Origin: Aphanomyces cochlioides
Lineage: Eukaryota; Oomycota; Saprolegniomycetes; Saprolegniales; Verrucalvaceae
Assembly: GCA_019828595.1 (NCBI GenBank)
Contig: JAHQRK010000025.1
Span: 124,001 to 188,000, forward strand
DNA: 64,000 nt
Reading direction: 5' to 3'
Shown here: positions 11,380-22,085 of the stretch, one piece after another
Layout of the letters: each line of letters starts with the position of its first letter
Numbering within the stretch: position 1 is the first letter of the stretch
Program-made: the position numbers and the translations under genes
The notes under the pieces: generated by a model
Seen by the model: only the letters and a program-made list of their open reading frames with translations
What the model was told of the DNA's origin: nothing
Databases searched by the model: none

Positions 11380-11752
11380 AGTTTTGACTGGCTGTCACAA
11401 CATCGATTGTCGAATGTCGTTGGGTTGTGTCAATCTGGTCGTTGGGTTGAGTGATGGTCTGGTGGTCGTAAAAAATACTTCCTTGACTGAAAGTGAATAC
11501 TCTCCCGCAAGACCACGATATTTCAGTGCATGATGCGGAACATCTTCGGCAACTGACGGATACTTGAGGTCCGATCTCAATGCGCTCTGCAGTCAAGATA
11601 GCACAACTCCATGACGGTATAATTCAGAGCTTACCCAAGACGAGGTGATAATTCTCGTCGTTTAACTTCTGTTGTGCAATAACACAATGCTGAACAACCA
11701 CAGACAGGTCTAACGCGACGAGTTCGATCATATCGATTCGATTACTACTCGA
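11380..11752. other. Intergenic segment shared with 15.6-15.8 kb
   Basis: 11385-11480 is the subfamily upstream block of the preceding copy. 11500-11710 is clearly similar to about 15590-15810: shared words include CGAGGTGATAATTCTC, TTCTGTTGTGCAAT and GCTGCAGTCAAGAT-like text. No gene is seen. The segment looks like duplicated intergenic DNA carried along in tandem duplication. Confidence 0.55.
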
Positions 11753-13176
11753 TTAAAATTCCTCATGCACAAACTCGCATCCACATTCGACGGCAAATTC
11801 AGCAAACGACGTCAAAGTTAATTCGTCCGGGGTTTCGCATGTCAATGTCGTCCATTTAATTCGTTTGGTTTTCACCTGTCGACTGGGATCCGACATACTT
11901 TGAATCAACAAACGCATGTCGGGAATGGATATACTTGACGTGAGCAAATGAAATTCAGAGAGCGTATGGTTGCTTTGAATGGACAAGGCAAGGGTTTCAA
12001 CGATTTTCGGATGAGCGGAATCACTTGAAAAACGCGCTGTCAGCCTGTCTAAACGGCAATTTGGTGGAAACATCAGAGAAATCACGCTACACCATGCGTC
12101 GACAGTGAGAAAAAAGCCAGAAAGAACCAAAGACTTGATAGATGTGAGAGGCAAAACGTGCATAAGACTCTCCATTCCTTCAATGTCATCCGCAACAAAA
12201 TAATCCATCAGCTCCAGATTCGTCAGTTTTGAATCTTTCAGTCGACTCGCCAACAACTTGAAAACGTCAACAGAAAAACACTTGTAGTAGAGCTCTAGAG
12301 AGTTCATGGAGAAGGAAAACTTTAAAAGTCCATGTCGTCAAGGTCACAACTAAAAATGGCGAGTCTGTCCAAAGTTGGGCAATTGAACATGGCTTCGCAC
12401 ATCTCTTATCTCAAGCCATGCTCCACTTGTCTCCAATTCAAGAACCAGCATTCGTACACTCGAACGGGTTGACGAAACCATTCAATGAGATATCTGAAAT
12501 GTGCCGATTCAGCGTTGTAAAGTTCAAAACCAATCGGCTTGATTTGGAGCTCTGTGATTTGAGAACTCTTGGCTACAATTCCATAAACATCTCCGAGATT
12601 TCCAGAGAAGCATTCAGCGCGCAAGGATCTCAAGTGGCGCATTCTAGGTAAAACCATATTCCACGTTTGGGGCTTATCCTCTTCAATCAACAGATAAAGT
12701 CGAGTAAGTCGAAGGTCGGCCCAGTCGTCCAAATGATGGATTGTGACGGGAAACTCGGTGGCAGCCCTTTCAATTGTCGCCATTGGATTCAAATGCTTCT
12801 TGAGCCAGGCAACGGAAAACCAAGGATCACGAACAAGCACATGGGAATAGAGCTTCGCAATCGATTCGCACAATGCGATGGATGATATTTGTTTCATCGA
12901 AGAATTCAGCGTCAAGGTTGGCCATAAGGACGAGTGGTCGTGTTTCAAGCTCAACTGGTACAGATCTTCCAGTGGTCCTAAGGCGATGAACGGGCGGATA
13001 GCGTCAAGGAAAGCAAATACATCCTTGAGATCTGGAATAAGAAAGGCAGTCTTGAGAATCACGTCCACAGGTAACATGACCATTGGTGATGAAATTTCGT
13101 TTTGACTGGCTCCCCACAACTGAAATGTCCAATGTCGTTGGATTGTGTCGTTCTGGCGAGTGATGGTCGGACGCAT
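11753..13176 (-). pseudogene. F-box-like/LRR family pseudogene, one stop and one 1-bp deletion
   Basis: The N-terminal half is open from ATG 13176 (or, by family homology, the MVMLPVDV ATG at 13083) to a TAA at about 12406, where LRQELCEAMF reads LR-stop-EMCEAMF. About 65 bp further, a missing C in GACTTTTCAAAG shifts the frame at MDFSKF. The C-terminal half (11753-12307) is open to GCEFVHEEF. Two lesions separate it from a full-length protein. Its upstream block remains open in frame with the F-box-like part. Confidence 0.87.
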
Positions 13177-13844
13177 GGAGGAGCGATGGTCATGAAATAA
13201 TATTATTTCATAAAAATTGGATAATCAAGGTTCGTCTCTGATTAACAGCAAATTCGATATCTCTTAGTCACAAACGGCATTGCCTGATGCATCTCCGAAT
13301 GATCAATCCTCCTTCACCGTAGTGGTGGCTCAAATTTACACTCCGTGAGTTGTGTGGCTAGAAACCAGGGAATATATTTATGAAGTCAGTACACGAAGGT
13401 ACACGTTTGAGAGAAAAATGTTTTTGCACACTGAAAACCAGGAGTTACAGACAGAAAATAGGGAATCCCGGACAGAATTTGGGGAATCACAAATTCTTGT
13501 ATCGATAACACAACTCTGTGTTCCTCTTTTGTCAAGCTGGTACGAGAGTCGGGGAAGGTTTCCTCCGCAACGCTTTATCTGCAGGGAGTGACGAGGAAAT
13601 TCCCTCGCGAGGGAGAGAATGAATAGATTTGTCAATTTACGCTAACGTTAGGAGCGGACGACTATTATCCTTGTCAATAACAGAAATAGTGATGAAAACA
13701 CATAGAGCTTGGATCGTGGATGTGAATGTCCATCGCGACGTGTAAATTGAAGGAGCATTCGTGATCGTCGTCGTGATCGTCGTCGTGACCGGGCTCAATG
13801 AGTTGATAGACTTCCTAAAAGCAATTTCTGCATCATGTAACTGT

Positions 13845-13930
13845 CAACGTCCGTGGTCGACGTGACAGGGTCACGGAGAATGAACCTGGAGGTAGCAGGT
13901 TCGAGTCCTGGGATTTCCGTCGTGGAAATT
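13845..13930 (+). other. tRNA-like Pol III box pair in left foldback arm
   Basis: GGTTCGAGTCC matches the tRNA B box GGTTCGANTCC perfectly. TGGTCGACGTG about 44 bp upstream fits the A-box TRGYNNARNNG with one mismatch. The sequence around the B box forms a T-arm-like CAGG/CCTG stem, but no acceptor stem pairs, so this is not a functional tRNA. It suggests a tRNA-derived (SINE-like) module. A mirror copy sits in the right arm. Confidence 0.5.
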
Positions 13931-14351
13931 TTTAGTTATTTTAAAATTTTTTCCCTCTGTGCCCTAAAGCAAGCTGCAGTTTTGGTACCATAAGTACTTA
14001 CGACGTCAATAGCACTTAAGAGAAGGTCAATAAAAGACGCAGAGAGCTACTGAAGAGCGGTCAGTAGTCTGACTTGCTGTGTGGCAGACAAACTTGTTGA
14101 ATGGGAAACTATTAATGAATTCTTCGAGTCGGGGTCGAGCGCTGACAGGTAAAGATTGCAAGCCAAAGTGCTATCGTCGATTGACCTAGACCTTCTACCC
14201 AGACTCGACGAATTCGTTAATATTTTGGTCATTGAGCAAGCTTGTATGCCAGGCAGCAAGTCAAACTACTGGTAGCTCTCCAGTAGCTCTCTGAGTCTAT
14301 GCATGTCCTGATCTTTAATGATACTGATGGTGATCTACTCTTCGGGTGTCC

Positions 14352-14666
14352 ATGGAAATGACCGTCAAGGCACACGACAAACCATTGCCCCAAGCAAAGA
14401 AAAACGTCCTTCCCTTGACAAGCGTTGATGCTCCTGTGAGGAAACAAGTGACTATTCCATTCAGTGTCGTGGCGTACTTTGACGATGGCAAAATCTCCCG
14501 CATTGAGCCCGAAGTGAACATTGCGATGGCGATTGCAATTGCTGGGGGAATGCCTCAGTTGTTGCGGGCGGCCAACACCTACAAGCGTTCAAATCCAGTC
14601 GAGGAAGAGAAAGATTCGCTGCCGAGGAAACGATCGAAAGCGAGTGTTGCGTTCATATTGAATTAA
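14352..14666 (+). CDS. Hypothetical 104-residue ORF in foldback spacer
   Basis: An ATG at 14352 (with another frame-matched GTG just before it) opens a 104-residue frame. It contains VTIPFSVVAYFDDGKISRIE, an alanine-rich stretch, and a basic end (PRKRSKASVAF). I do not recognise the family. It lies wholly inside the spacer between the inner degenerate tip and the right arm, so it may be captured host sequence or part of a former element gene. Coding status is uncertain. Confidence 0.35.
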   Translation: MEMTVKAHDKPLPQAKKNVLPLTSVDAPVRKQVTIPFSVVAYFDDGKISRIEPEVNIAMAIAIAGGMPQLLRAANTYKRSNPVEEEKDSLPRKRSKASVAFILN

Positions 14667-14909
14667 GTCTTATCCAGTTCCATCGTCATCATCGAATTCA
14701 TTAATAGTTTCCCATTCAACAAGTTTGTCTGCCACACAGCAAGTCAGACTACTGACCGCTCTTCAGTAGCTCTCTGCGTCTATTATTGACCTTCTCTTAA
14801 GTGCTATTGACGTCGTAAGTACTTATGGTACCAAAACTGCAGCTTGCTTTAGGGCACAGAGGGAAAAAATTTTAAAATAACTAAAAATTTCCACGACGGA
14901 AATCCCAGG

Positions 14910-15000
14910 ACTCGAACCTGCTACCTCCAGGTTCATTCTCCGTGACCCTGTCACGTCGACCACGGACGTTGACAGTTACATGATGCAGAAATTGCTTTTA
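14910..15000 (-). other. tRNA-like Pol III box pair in right foldback arm
   Basis: This is the mirror copy of the tRNA-like module, reading on the minus strand (GGACTCGAACC on the plus strand at about 14910). Its sequence is the same as in the left arm. Confidence 0.5.
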
Positions 15001-15366
15001 GGAAGTCTATCAACTCATTGAGCCCGGTCACGACGACGATCACGACGACGATCACGAATGCTCCTTCAATTTACACGTCGCGATGGACATTCACATCCAC
15101 GATCCAAGCTCTATGTGTTTTCATCACTATTTCTGTTATTGACAAGGATAATAGTCGTCCGCTCCTAACGTTAGCGTAAATTGACAAATCTATTCATTCT
15201 CTCCCTCGCGAGGGAATTTCCTCGTCACTCCCTGCAGATAAAGCGTTGCGGAGGAAACCTTCCCCGACTCTCGTACCAGCTTGACAAAAGAGGAACACAG
15301 AGTTGTGTTATCGATACAAGAATTTGTGATTCCCCAAATTCTGTCCGGGATTCCCTATTTTCGGTT

Positions 15367-15924
15367 TGTAGATTTTCTGTACTCCACGTTTGATGCATTT
15401 CAAAGCGACTTTTGTTGTGAGTTTGATCTCTAATCTTGACATACTTGTATGGTTTTCACCGGTTTTTGGGATATCAATACATCAAACACATTTACCATTA
15501 CTGGATGGAAAGCATTTCGCCGATCGTATGGATTTGCTGTCTCAATCACCCCAAGTACCTCTTCAGCTGACTGAAAATGAGTACTTTCACGAAAGACAAC
15601 GATTTTTCTGTACATGAAGTGGCTTGAAATATCCTCGGCAATTGAAGTGTATCAAAGTCCGATCTCGATGCATGCTGCAGTCAAGATCACACAACTTCCT
15701 CGCGTCAAAATCGAGTACTGTACCTAAACGAGGTGATAATTCTCTAATGTTTAAGTTCTGTTGTGCAATTGCACAACGCTGTATGACTGAACAACCACAT
15801 ATAGGCCCGGCAGACTCTGGACGACATGAAGGAGGTAATTTCGTTGTGTCCATTGCTCTTTATAAACTCCATTCAAAGAGGAATGATGACTTGGATAATA
15901 TTTTACATTGTACTAGAAACCAGT
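15367..15924. other. Intergenic, contains duplicated segment
   Basis: About 15590-15810 is paralogous to 11500-11710. The remainder holds only short ORFs without motifs. Confidence 0.45.
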
Positions 15925-16587
15925 CTATGTGCCTTCCTCTTGCACAAACTGACATCCACATTCGATGGCATATTCTTCGAGAAACGATGAAAGCACTCGA
16001 TGAGATGTATCAATTGTGCGTTGTCAACTCGTGGTCGGTCGGTTTGATTTGGAGTACTGTGATCTTAGCGCTCTTGGCTAGAATTTCATAAACATCTGCC
16101 AGATCTTCAGATGAGCCTTCAATGCACAAGGATTTCAAATGCGTGAATCGAGGTAATGCCTTCTTCCACGTTGGAGGCGTATCGCTTTTAATTGAAAGAG
16201 AAAGCTGAGTGATGCGAAGGTCGGCCCAGTCGTCCATGTTATCGATGGTGACCGACAACTCGATGGCATCCCATTCAATCATCGCCATGGGATTCAAATG
16301 CTTCTTGAGCCAGTCGACTGAATACCACGAATCAACCACAAGCACATGGGAATAGAGCTTCGCAATCGCGTCGCACAATGCGATGGATACTGTGTCAACC
16401 ATCGAACAATCAAGCGTCAAGGTTGGCCATAAGGACGAGTGGTCGTGTGTCAAGCTCAACTGGTACAGATCTTCCAGTGGTCCTAAGGCAATGTGCGGAC
16501 GGAGAGTGTCGAGTAATGCCAATGCATCCTTAAGATCGGGAATGAAAACACAATCTTGATAATCACGTCCGCAGGTAACATGGCCAT
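15925..16587 (-). pseudogene. F-box-like/LRR family pseudogene with large internal deletion
   Basis: It opens at MAMLPADVIIKI (ATG 16587). A 1-2-bp loss near 16551 shifts the frame in the F-box-like motif (IVFSFPIL against VFIPDLKDALALL). The frame then runs through WLKKHLNPMAMIEWD, DDWADLRITQL and ITVLQIKP to about 15995. There the text jumps directly to the family C-terminus (GCQFVQEEGT, TAG at 15925-15927), so roughly 600 bp of LRRs have been deleted at a junction near 15990. Confidence 0.82.
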
Positions 16588-16847
16588 TTGTAATGAATTT
16601 TGGTTTTGACTGGCCATCACAACCTGAGTGTCGAGTGTTGTTGGGTTGTCGCTCTGGTCGTTGGATTGTGTAGACCTGGTCGTTGTGTCGAGTGGTGGTC
16701 TTTCGGACTTTATCGAGAAGCCCAACTGTCAATTCTTATGTTTTATAAAGGTGATTAGTCAATCTCAAATTATACCATTATTTTGATATCGAATATTAAT
16801 TATAACAGGCTATTACATTTGATTTATAAGATTTGGTCAATCATTTT

Positions 16848-17214
16848 CGGAGCGACTTTTGTGTCAGCGGTTTTTGAGACAGGCAAAACTCGCTGAAAAT
16901 ACGATGATTTTTCTACAATGACCTAGGATAATATCTGCCAATTAGAATGTAATCTTTGTCGTGAGACCAGATTTGCATTGATGGACGATGACATCACTTT
17001 GCCAGCAGCACAGACAGCCGTCTCACTGGCTTCTGGCCGTGCCATCAAGTGAATACAACATGAGCTACCTCCATGCCAAGAAAAGGCGCACACTGTCACA
17101 CAACCAGCGTCGGAGAACAAGAAAAGTGGTTAGGGATACAAAATACGATGGAAATGAAGTTGATTGGATGGATTTCCAAAAACCGCTGACACAAAAGTCG
17201 CTCCGAACAGGCCC
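16848..17214. mobile_element. MITE, probably Harbinger/Tourist type
   Basis: CGGAGCGACTTTTGTGTCAG and the following 9 bp (16848-16876) recur as a perfect inverted copy at 17177-17205. On the right the element extends to AACAGGCCC at 17214 and abuts TTA (17215-17217), a typical PIF/Harbinger target site. The matching outermost 9-10 bp on the left are not evident, so the left end may have decayed. No transposase is encoded. Confidence 0.65.
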
Positions 17215-17482
17215 TTAGGGCCCGTCTGGCAACCGAAAATATTACAATAGTGGTTCTCACAGTCATGTCAGCTGCTGTGGCTGACATACATTGACCAATC
17301 CAATTGCGACTTACAAAAGCCACTTTAGCATCGTTCATGTCAGCATGAAAAAATGCTGACAAAACCTTTTGCAGCTGAAGAAACATGATTGGTAGTTAGT
17401 TAATAAATCGTTTCAATCAATTGGCTGGAAATACCCAGCTGGCGGGTGGATTCAGCGGCTGTGGTGTCATGCCAAACTTCAT

Positions 17483-18255
17483 TTGTATCATTGTTTGGAA
17501 CGTGATGTCTTGGTTCTCGAGAAGTGGAGTGATGAAGAAACCAGCAAGTTGATTGCATACTGGCAAGAGCACATGGAAGAATATATGAAGCAAAAGATGC
17601 CTTTTTATCAAACAGCGGCGGCGTCAATCGGCACGAAAGGCTGGAAGTCCATCAAGAATCGATGCGAGCACCTTGACCGAAAGTACGCGAAGATTAAACA
17701 AAGAATGAGTGCATCGGGGTTTGGAGTGAGAAGTGCAGATCCACCCACTTTGCGAGCCACAATTACGAAGGAATTCAAATGGTATCACGACTTAGACGAA
17801 TTGCTCGGTGTCTCCAGTCATGTCAACCCATTGGTCGTCCTGGAGACATCACAACTGAGCAATACAGACACCTCCAGTGTCAATGAAACGACGATGGTGT
17901 ACGGGGATAATCTTGCGTTGGATGAAGAGCAAAGTGAACGTTCCTCTGAATTGGATTCAGCTGAAATGGCCGTCGTTTCTCAAAAAAATCCACTCAAAAG
18001 GAAGAAGCCAGAGTCAAATAGCGAGTCAAGCATTTCAAACATCCTCTACAATCTTGGTGAGCAAGGTCTTGAGATTGAACGTGGGAGACTCGAACTGATG
18101 CAAAAAAAATTGAGTTTGAAATGGCAACCCGACGTGAAGAAATGCAGCAGCGTGAACGTGAGTTTGAATTAACGTACCAAACGGCTCAAGCTAAGTATGA
18201 ACTCGACAAGCTAATGCTCGAAGCAAAGATAAGAAAACTTGGTGGTTGTGACTAG
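17483..18255 (+). pseudogene. Harbinger accessory Myb/SANT-like DNA-binding protein, frameshifted at A8
   Basis: The frame contains a trihelix-like DNA-binding segment (KWSDEETSKLIAYW, then GWKSIKNRCEHLDRKY), an acidic linker, and a basic KRKKPES stretch. At a run of eight A (about 18102-18109) the frame shifts. The other frame continues as a charged coiled coil (REEMQQREREFELTYQ, then KLMLEAKIRK) to TAG at 18253-18255. One more A would join them. In the Harbinger family the Myb-like partner helps the transposase bind DNA and enter the nucleus. No ATG precedes the SANT segment, so the start may be lost or in an upstream exon. Confidence 0.75.
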
Positions 18256-18257
18256 AA

Positions 18258-19631
18258 TTAACTGGAGTTAAAATGACGTAAGACTAAATGCTTCTGAATT
18301 TCTAGTAATAGCTCATTTGCTGGAGCCCAATCTACGTCATCACCGCCATCGTTTTGGTTTAAACTTGCTTCAGCTCGTTCTTGTTCAGTCTCTTCATCGT
18401 ATTCGTCATCATACTCGTCATTTCTATCGTCGTTTTCAGTAATACAAATGTTGTGAAGGATCAGACATGACACAATCATACGAATCACTGTGTCATGGCA
18501 TTCGACATCGCGTAAGATAGTGAAAAATCCATCCCTCAGTCTAGTAAAACGGGATATCACTATGCCAATACAGTGCTCAATTGTCATCCTCATTGCAGAG
18601 AAGTGATAGTTGAATATCTTGTTCTCCTTGATCTTTGATTTTGGAGCCTTGTACGGACGAATAAGGTGCTTGTTAAGTGCATAGGCAGAATCGCCAAGAA
18701 GAAACTCTCCATCCGAGAAGAATCTGGATGGCTCAAGTGCAATTGCAATTGATTTGTGTTGTCGACTGTCATGAACACTACTCGGGAAACCAATCATACA
18801 AGCTCGGATTCGCTGTCGGTCATCACAGATAATTTGGCCACCAATAGCATAACGTGATTTACGGTTGAAATACGTCTCATGCTCTTCTTGGGGCTTGTAT
18901 TTGAGCTCAAAGCATGTTCCATCAGTAATACCAACAGCTCCTCTAAATCCACACTTTGCTTCGATGTTTAATGATATATCACGTCGTTCTCTTGTGTTTG
19001 GCCAGTTCACAAATTCAAAAAGATGGTCATGTAGAGCACCTTGTGCACGCATAATAAACTTGCGTACAGTGCCCTCTCCTATTCCAAAGTGCTGACCGAT
19101 GACGTAATATGAACCGCCAACACCACTAGTTGCCATGTAATGCAAGTAAACCTGGAGTTGGAGCTCGATTGGAGACTGCTTCGGGCCAAATTGATTCTTG
19201 AATACACTGTTGACACGCAATACAGAAATAACATAGATAAAAGTGTCCATTAACATTCGTACATCTCGCGTCACACGCACAGAGTCCAAGCTAGAGAGAC
19301 GATCGACTGTCCATTGACCGATTTTGGATATTACTCGACGCTGCACAAGATATCGTCGACTTTTCACAAGCTCGTACAGTTGTGGGAGAAAGTGATATGT
19401 CTTCCGAAACAATGGTGAGGCATGGTAGAGGGCGAGAAACAACTCGAGGTGCTGCATTATGCTCGAACGCACCGATGTTCTTGGCATGAAGAGAAAACTG
19501 ATCTGTAAGCAGCTGACTCCACCTGGGGTCCTCACAGTCTCCGATACTAGCATGATTGGCTGTTGGAACTTGTCAGCCGCTGAGGCTGGCACGACTGTGA
19601 GAACCACTAATAAATAGGTCCAAAATGCCAT
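18258..19631 (-). CDS. PIF/Harbinger DDE transposase
   Basis: This is a 457-residue open frame. DDE_Tnp_4-type features are present: GITDGTCFELKYK (first Asp), FPSSVHDSRQHKS, LLGDSAYALNKHL (second Asp) and MTIEHCIGIVISRF (Glu), then SCLILHNICI. A helix-turn-helix-like segment (GSYYVIGQHFGIGEGTVRKF) precedes the catalytic core, and the C-terminus is acidic. The ATG at 19631 gives a leader that overlaps the subterminal repeat. The ATG at 19457 (MQHLELFLAL) is a reasonable alternative start. The ORF is undamaged, so this copy could encode active transposase, although its Myb partner is frameshifted. Confidence 0.9.
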   Translation of the reverse strand: MAFWTYLLVVLTVVPASAADKFQQPIMLVSETVRTPGGVSCLQISFLFMPRTSVRSSIMQHLELFLALYHASPLFRKTYHFLPQLYELVKSRRYLVQRRVISKIGQWTVDRLSSLDSVRVTRDVRMLMDTFIYVISVLRVNSVFKNQFGPKQSPIELQLQVYLHYMATSGVGGSYYVIGQHFGIGEGTVRKFIMRAQGALHDHLFEFVNWPNTRERRDISLNIEAKCGFRGAVGITDGTCFELKYKPQEEHETYFNRKSRYAIGGQIICDDRQRIRACMIGFPSSVHDSRQHKSIAIALEPSRFFSDGEFLLGDSAYALNKHLIRPYKAPKSKIKENKIFNYHFSAMRMTIEHCIGIVISRFTRLRDGFFTILRDVECHDTVIRMIVSCLILHNICITENDDRNDEYDDEYDEETEQERAEASLNQNDGGDDVDWAPANELLLEIQKHLVLRHFNSS

Positions 19632-19649
19632 TTTGAGGCCAAATTCAAT

Positions 19650-19929
19650 ATTTAGGTCAAAATATGAACTTGTTTATCTCCAAGTGTATTGCACCAAATC
19701 CAATATTTTTGGTTGGGATATACTCACTGGAGGCTCTCAAAATGCCATTTTACGAGATGGAGGTTTTACCTCTATTTTGAATATGCCATAAATCGTTGAT
19801 CCCAATTTAGCTGAAAATGGCATAATTGATTTTGAATTTTTGCCAGAGATTTGAATGGTGATGCTGTTAAGTGTTGGAATACGGTGGACATTTCAAAAAT
19901 GTGAAAAATACGACTAAAGCTTAGGTTTT
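19650..19929. other. Intergenic, no gene; repeated AAAATGCCATTTT
   Basis: AAAATGCCATTTT occurs at about 19622 and again at about 19738, with a related AAAATGGCAT at about 19815. No ORF of note is present. Confidence 0.4.
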
Positions 19930-21219
19930 AGATTTCTGGGCTACATGGAAAAACTCTCTGTATTGCTTGGCCAAGTCCCTCACGACAACATTAATGAAGC
20001 GTCCACCGGTCTTGATGATGGCGTGGTCAATTTTATTCGATTTGACTTCACGGATCGGCTGGGATGCGTAAGACTTTGAATCAAGAGTTCCAAGTCAGGA
20101 AGTGTAACTTCGGTGCAGCCCAGATCTATTTCGCAGATTGTATGGTTGCATTAAACTGCTTCTGCGAGGCTTTGAGCTAATTCTGATGGAATGCTTTGAA
20201 ATCCCAGCGTCAGAGTTTTCAATGGACAGTTTCGGAACAACGAAACCAACTTCGTCCAACTGGGACAGATCATTCTTCGGCCAGTTAATTTCAAGTGTTT
20301 GATTGAAGTTTGGGGTAACGCTTGTAATAGGCATTGCATGCCGTCAGTGTTTTCATCGTCGTATCCAGACAGCTCAAGCTCAGTGACATTGGATCCCACC
20401 AGTCGACTAACGAAGCGCTTAACATTGCGCGAGGAATCAGTGAAGCAAAGCAGGGTCAACGATCTCATTGCAAGCGAAAACTTTGTAACGTCCAAGTCTT
20501 GAAGCCAGCGAGCCCAAAATGTGAGTTTGTCCAATGTAGGACAATTCAGCAATGCTTCGTAGAATACTTGTCTGGTCACGAGGTTAACGTTGTTCCAGTC
20601 ACACGCGCGGCACTCTAAAGTTCGGACGGGATGATGATGGAGCCACTTGGTAAGATTTACAACATTTGAAATTGACATCTCGTAGGAATATGGCATGATT
20701 GAGAGCTCTCTCAGTTGGTTTGACGTGGCAGCAAAATTACAAAAGTAGTCCCAATCGCTGTCCGGAGCGAGCACTTCCAACGATCGCAGGTGAGGCAATC
20801 TTGGCAGGACACTCTTCCACTCAAAGTCTGAATAATCGTCGGAGTAGAAGATCAAACAAGTAATTCGCAGTTGATACCAGTTGTCTCTTGGCTTAAACTT
20901 GGCTCGCTCTTCGTTGGTAAACCACGGAATTTCTGTAGTTGGATTTTAATGGGTCTCGAGCCAAACAACTTCATCTGCACTAAAGTTTTCCACGATGACG
21001 TTTGCATACATCTTGAGAACCGCTTCATACAAATAACACTCTGGGGTGTCTAGAATCGAAGACTCAATGCATAAGGTTGGCCGTAAATCGGTGTGCGAAG
21101 TTGTCAAACCCAACTGGTCGGAGCACTTCGAGAAACGCAAATAAATCTGCAGCATCGGGAATCGCAAATGCAATATTCATGATTACGTCCACAGTCAACA
21201 ATGGCAATGTTGTCTTCAT
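19930..21219 (-). pseudogene. F-box-like/LRR family pseudogene, second subfamily
   Basis: It begins MKTTLPLLTVDVIMNIAFAI (ATG 21219). A deletion after LRP at about 21120 joins it to QLGLTTSHTDLRP out of frame. A TAA follows LETH (about 20946-20948, normally HLNPTTEI). The central frame 20151-20855 is open and carries FAATSNQLRELSI, NCPTLDKLTF, ELELSGYDDENTDGMQCLL and ALPQTSIKHLKL. TAA at 20151 interrupts AEAV-NHTICEIDL, and the last part is again shifted. Paralogues lie at 21.6-22.1 and 22.4-23.8 kb. Confidence 0.85.
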
Positions 21220-21596
21220 TGCTTCAGGATCTGAGCTGCTCAGAGTTAATTATGGATTGAAGGCCAAGTACTTCATGGCTGGAGGAGCGACAAGTGAATG
21301 TCTTCAGGCATTAAAGATGATGGTCTATTTCTAAAAATAGGATTTCTAGCCAATGATATTGAAGAACAAATTTATAGATGTGGAAGTGCTTCAATGAATT
21401 TGCACTTCGATCTCCAGGTCCAAATAATGCATGAACTCTTCGATACACTTGCCGTTGGCTGTGCAAATCTTTCTCTGCATGGGTTATATCATGTATCACC
21501 TCTGAATGTACAGAACTTTGAGTAGAATGAGGAGTGAAGAACAGACCAAACAGAGAATTGTTGGATGTTGGTATGCGAGAATGTATCGAGTCTTGG
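21220..21596. other. Intergenic, no gene seen
   Basis: Short ORFs without motifs. Confidence 0.45.
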
Positions 21597-22085
21597 TCAG
21601 CGTTGGAGGTATGAGTCGTCTTGAAGTGCTCGAGTAAAAGGATTAGTGGGAATTTGTGCGATGACATATCCGTCAAGTATTGCGGAAAATTTTCTTCCAA
21701 GCAAAGTAAAGTAAACATTCGCGTCCGAGTAAAAGCTTAACCGATTAATTCGCAGTTCAAACCATTCTTCTGTGGGCACAAACTTGAATCGATTCTAATT
21801 GATATCCCGATCAATCTCTGTAGTTGGGTTTAAATGTGGCTTGAGCCAGGCAACATTGTTTTCCCAAAAGTTTCCCACAATGATATTTCCATACATCTTC
21901 AGAACTGCTTCGTACAAAGAGCACTCCGGAGTATTAAGAATTGATTCGTTGAGGTGTAAGATTGGCCATAAATCGGTGTGCGGAGTTGTCAAACCTAACT
22001 TGTAGAGCTGCTCCAATGAAATTAAAGTGATAATGTTTTGCCAAGTATGTTTTGACCACCAAGGAACATTCGATCGGAGCGTCAA
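21597..22085 (-). pseudogene. F-box-like/LRR family N-half remnant
   Basis: SLEQLYKLGLTTPHTDLWPI, then LNTPECSLYEAVLKMYGNII and WLKPHLNPTTEIDRDIN, match the 20-24 kb subfamily. A stop then precedes an adjacent piece, EWFELRINRLSFYSD. Both the F-box-like start and the whole LRR half are missing, replaced by unrelated sequence at both ends. Confidence 0.75.

Larger units (their letters stand above)
13452..15366. mobile_element. Nested foldback element, ~670-bp near-identical arms
   Basis: The left arm (about 13452-14122) and right arm (about 14694-15366) are reverse complements. Along the sampled stretches I saw only single mismatches, for example AATAAAAGAC against AATAATAGAC. The 571-bp spacer holds a second, degenerate copy of the arm tip (about 14195-14305, right-arm orientation). 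Together with 14050-14140 it forms an older inner hairpin around a ~55-bp loop. The spacer also carries one small ORF. No transposase is present. The termini are uncertain because similarity fades at 13440 and 15375, and no target-site duplication was found. Confidence 0.85.
17218..19631. mobile_element. PIF/Harbinger-type DNA transposon, two convergent genes
   Basis: The element contains a Myb/SANT-like gene (plus) and a DDE transposase (minus) whose stops are 2 bp apart, the classic two-gene Harbinger arrangement. Subterminal inverted similarity is visible: TGGTTCTCACAGTC at about 17252 and GACTGTGAGAACCA at about 19594. The left end probably begins GGGCCCGTCTGG at 17218 after TTA. No matching right terminus was found, so the right boundary is approximate. 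Confidence 0.7.
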
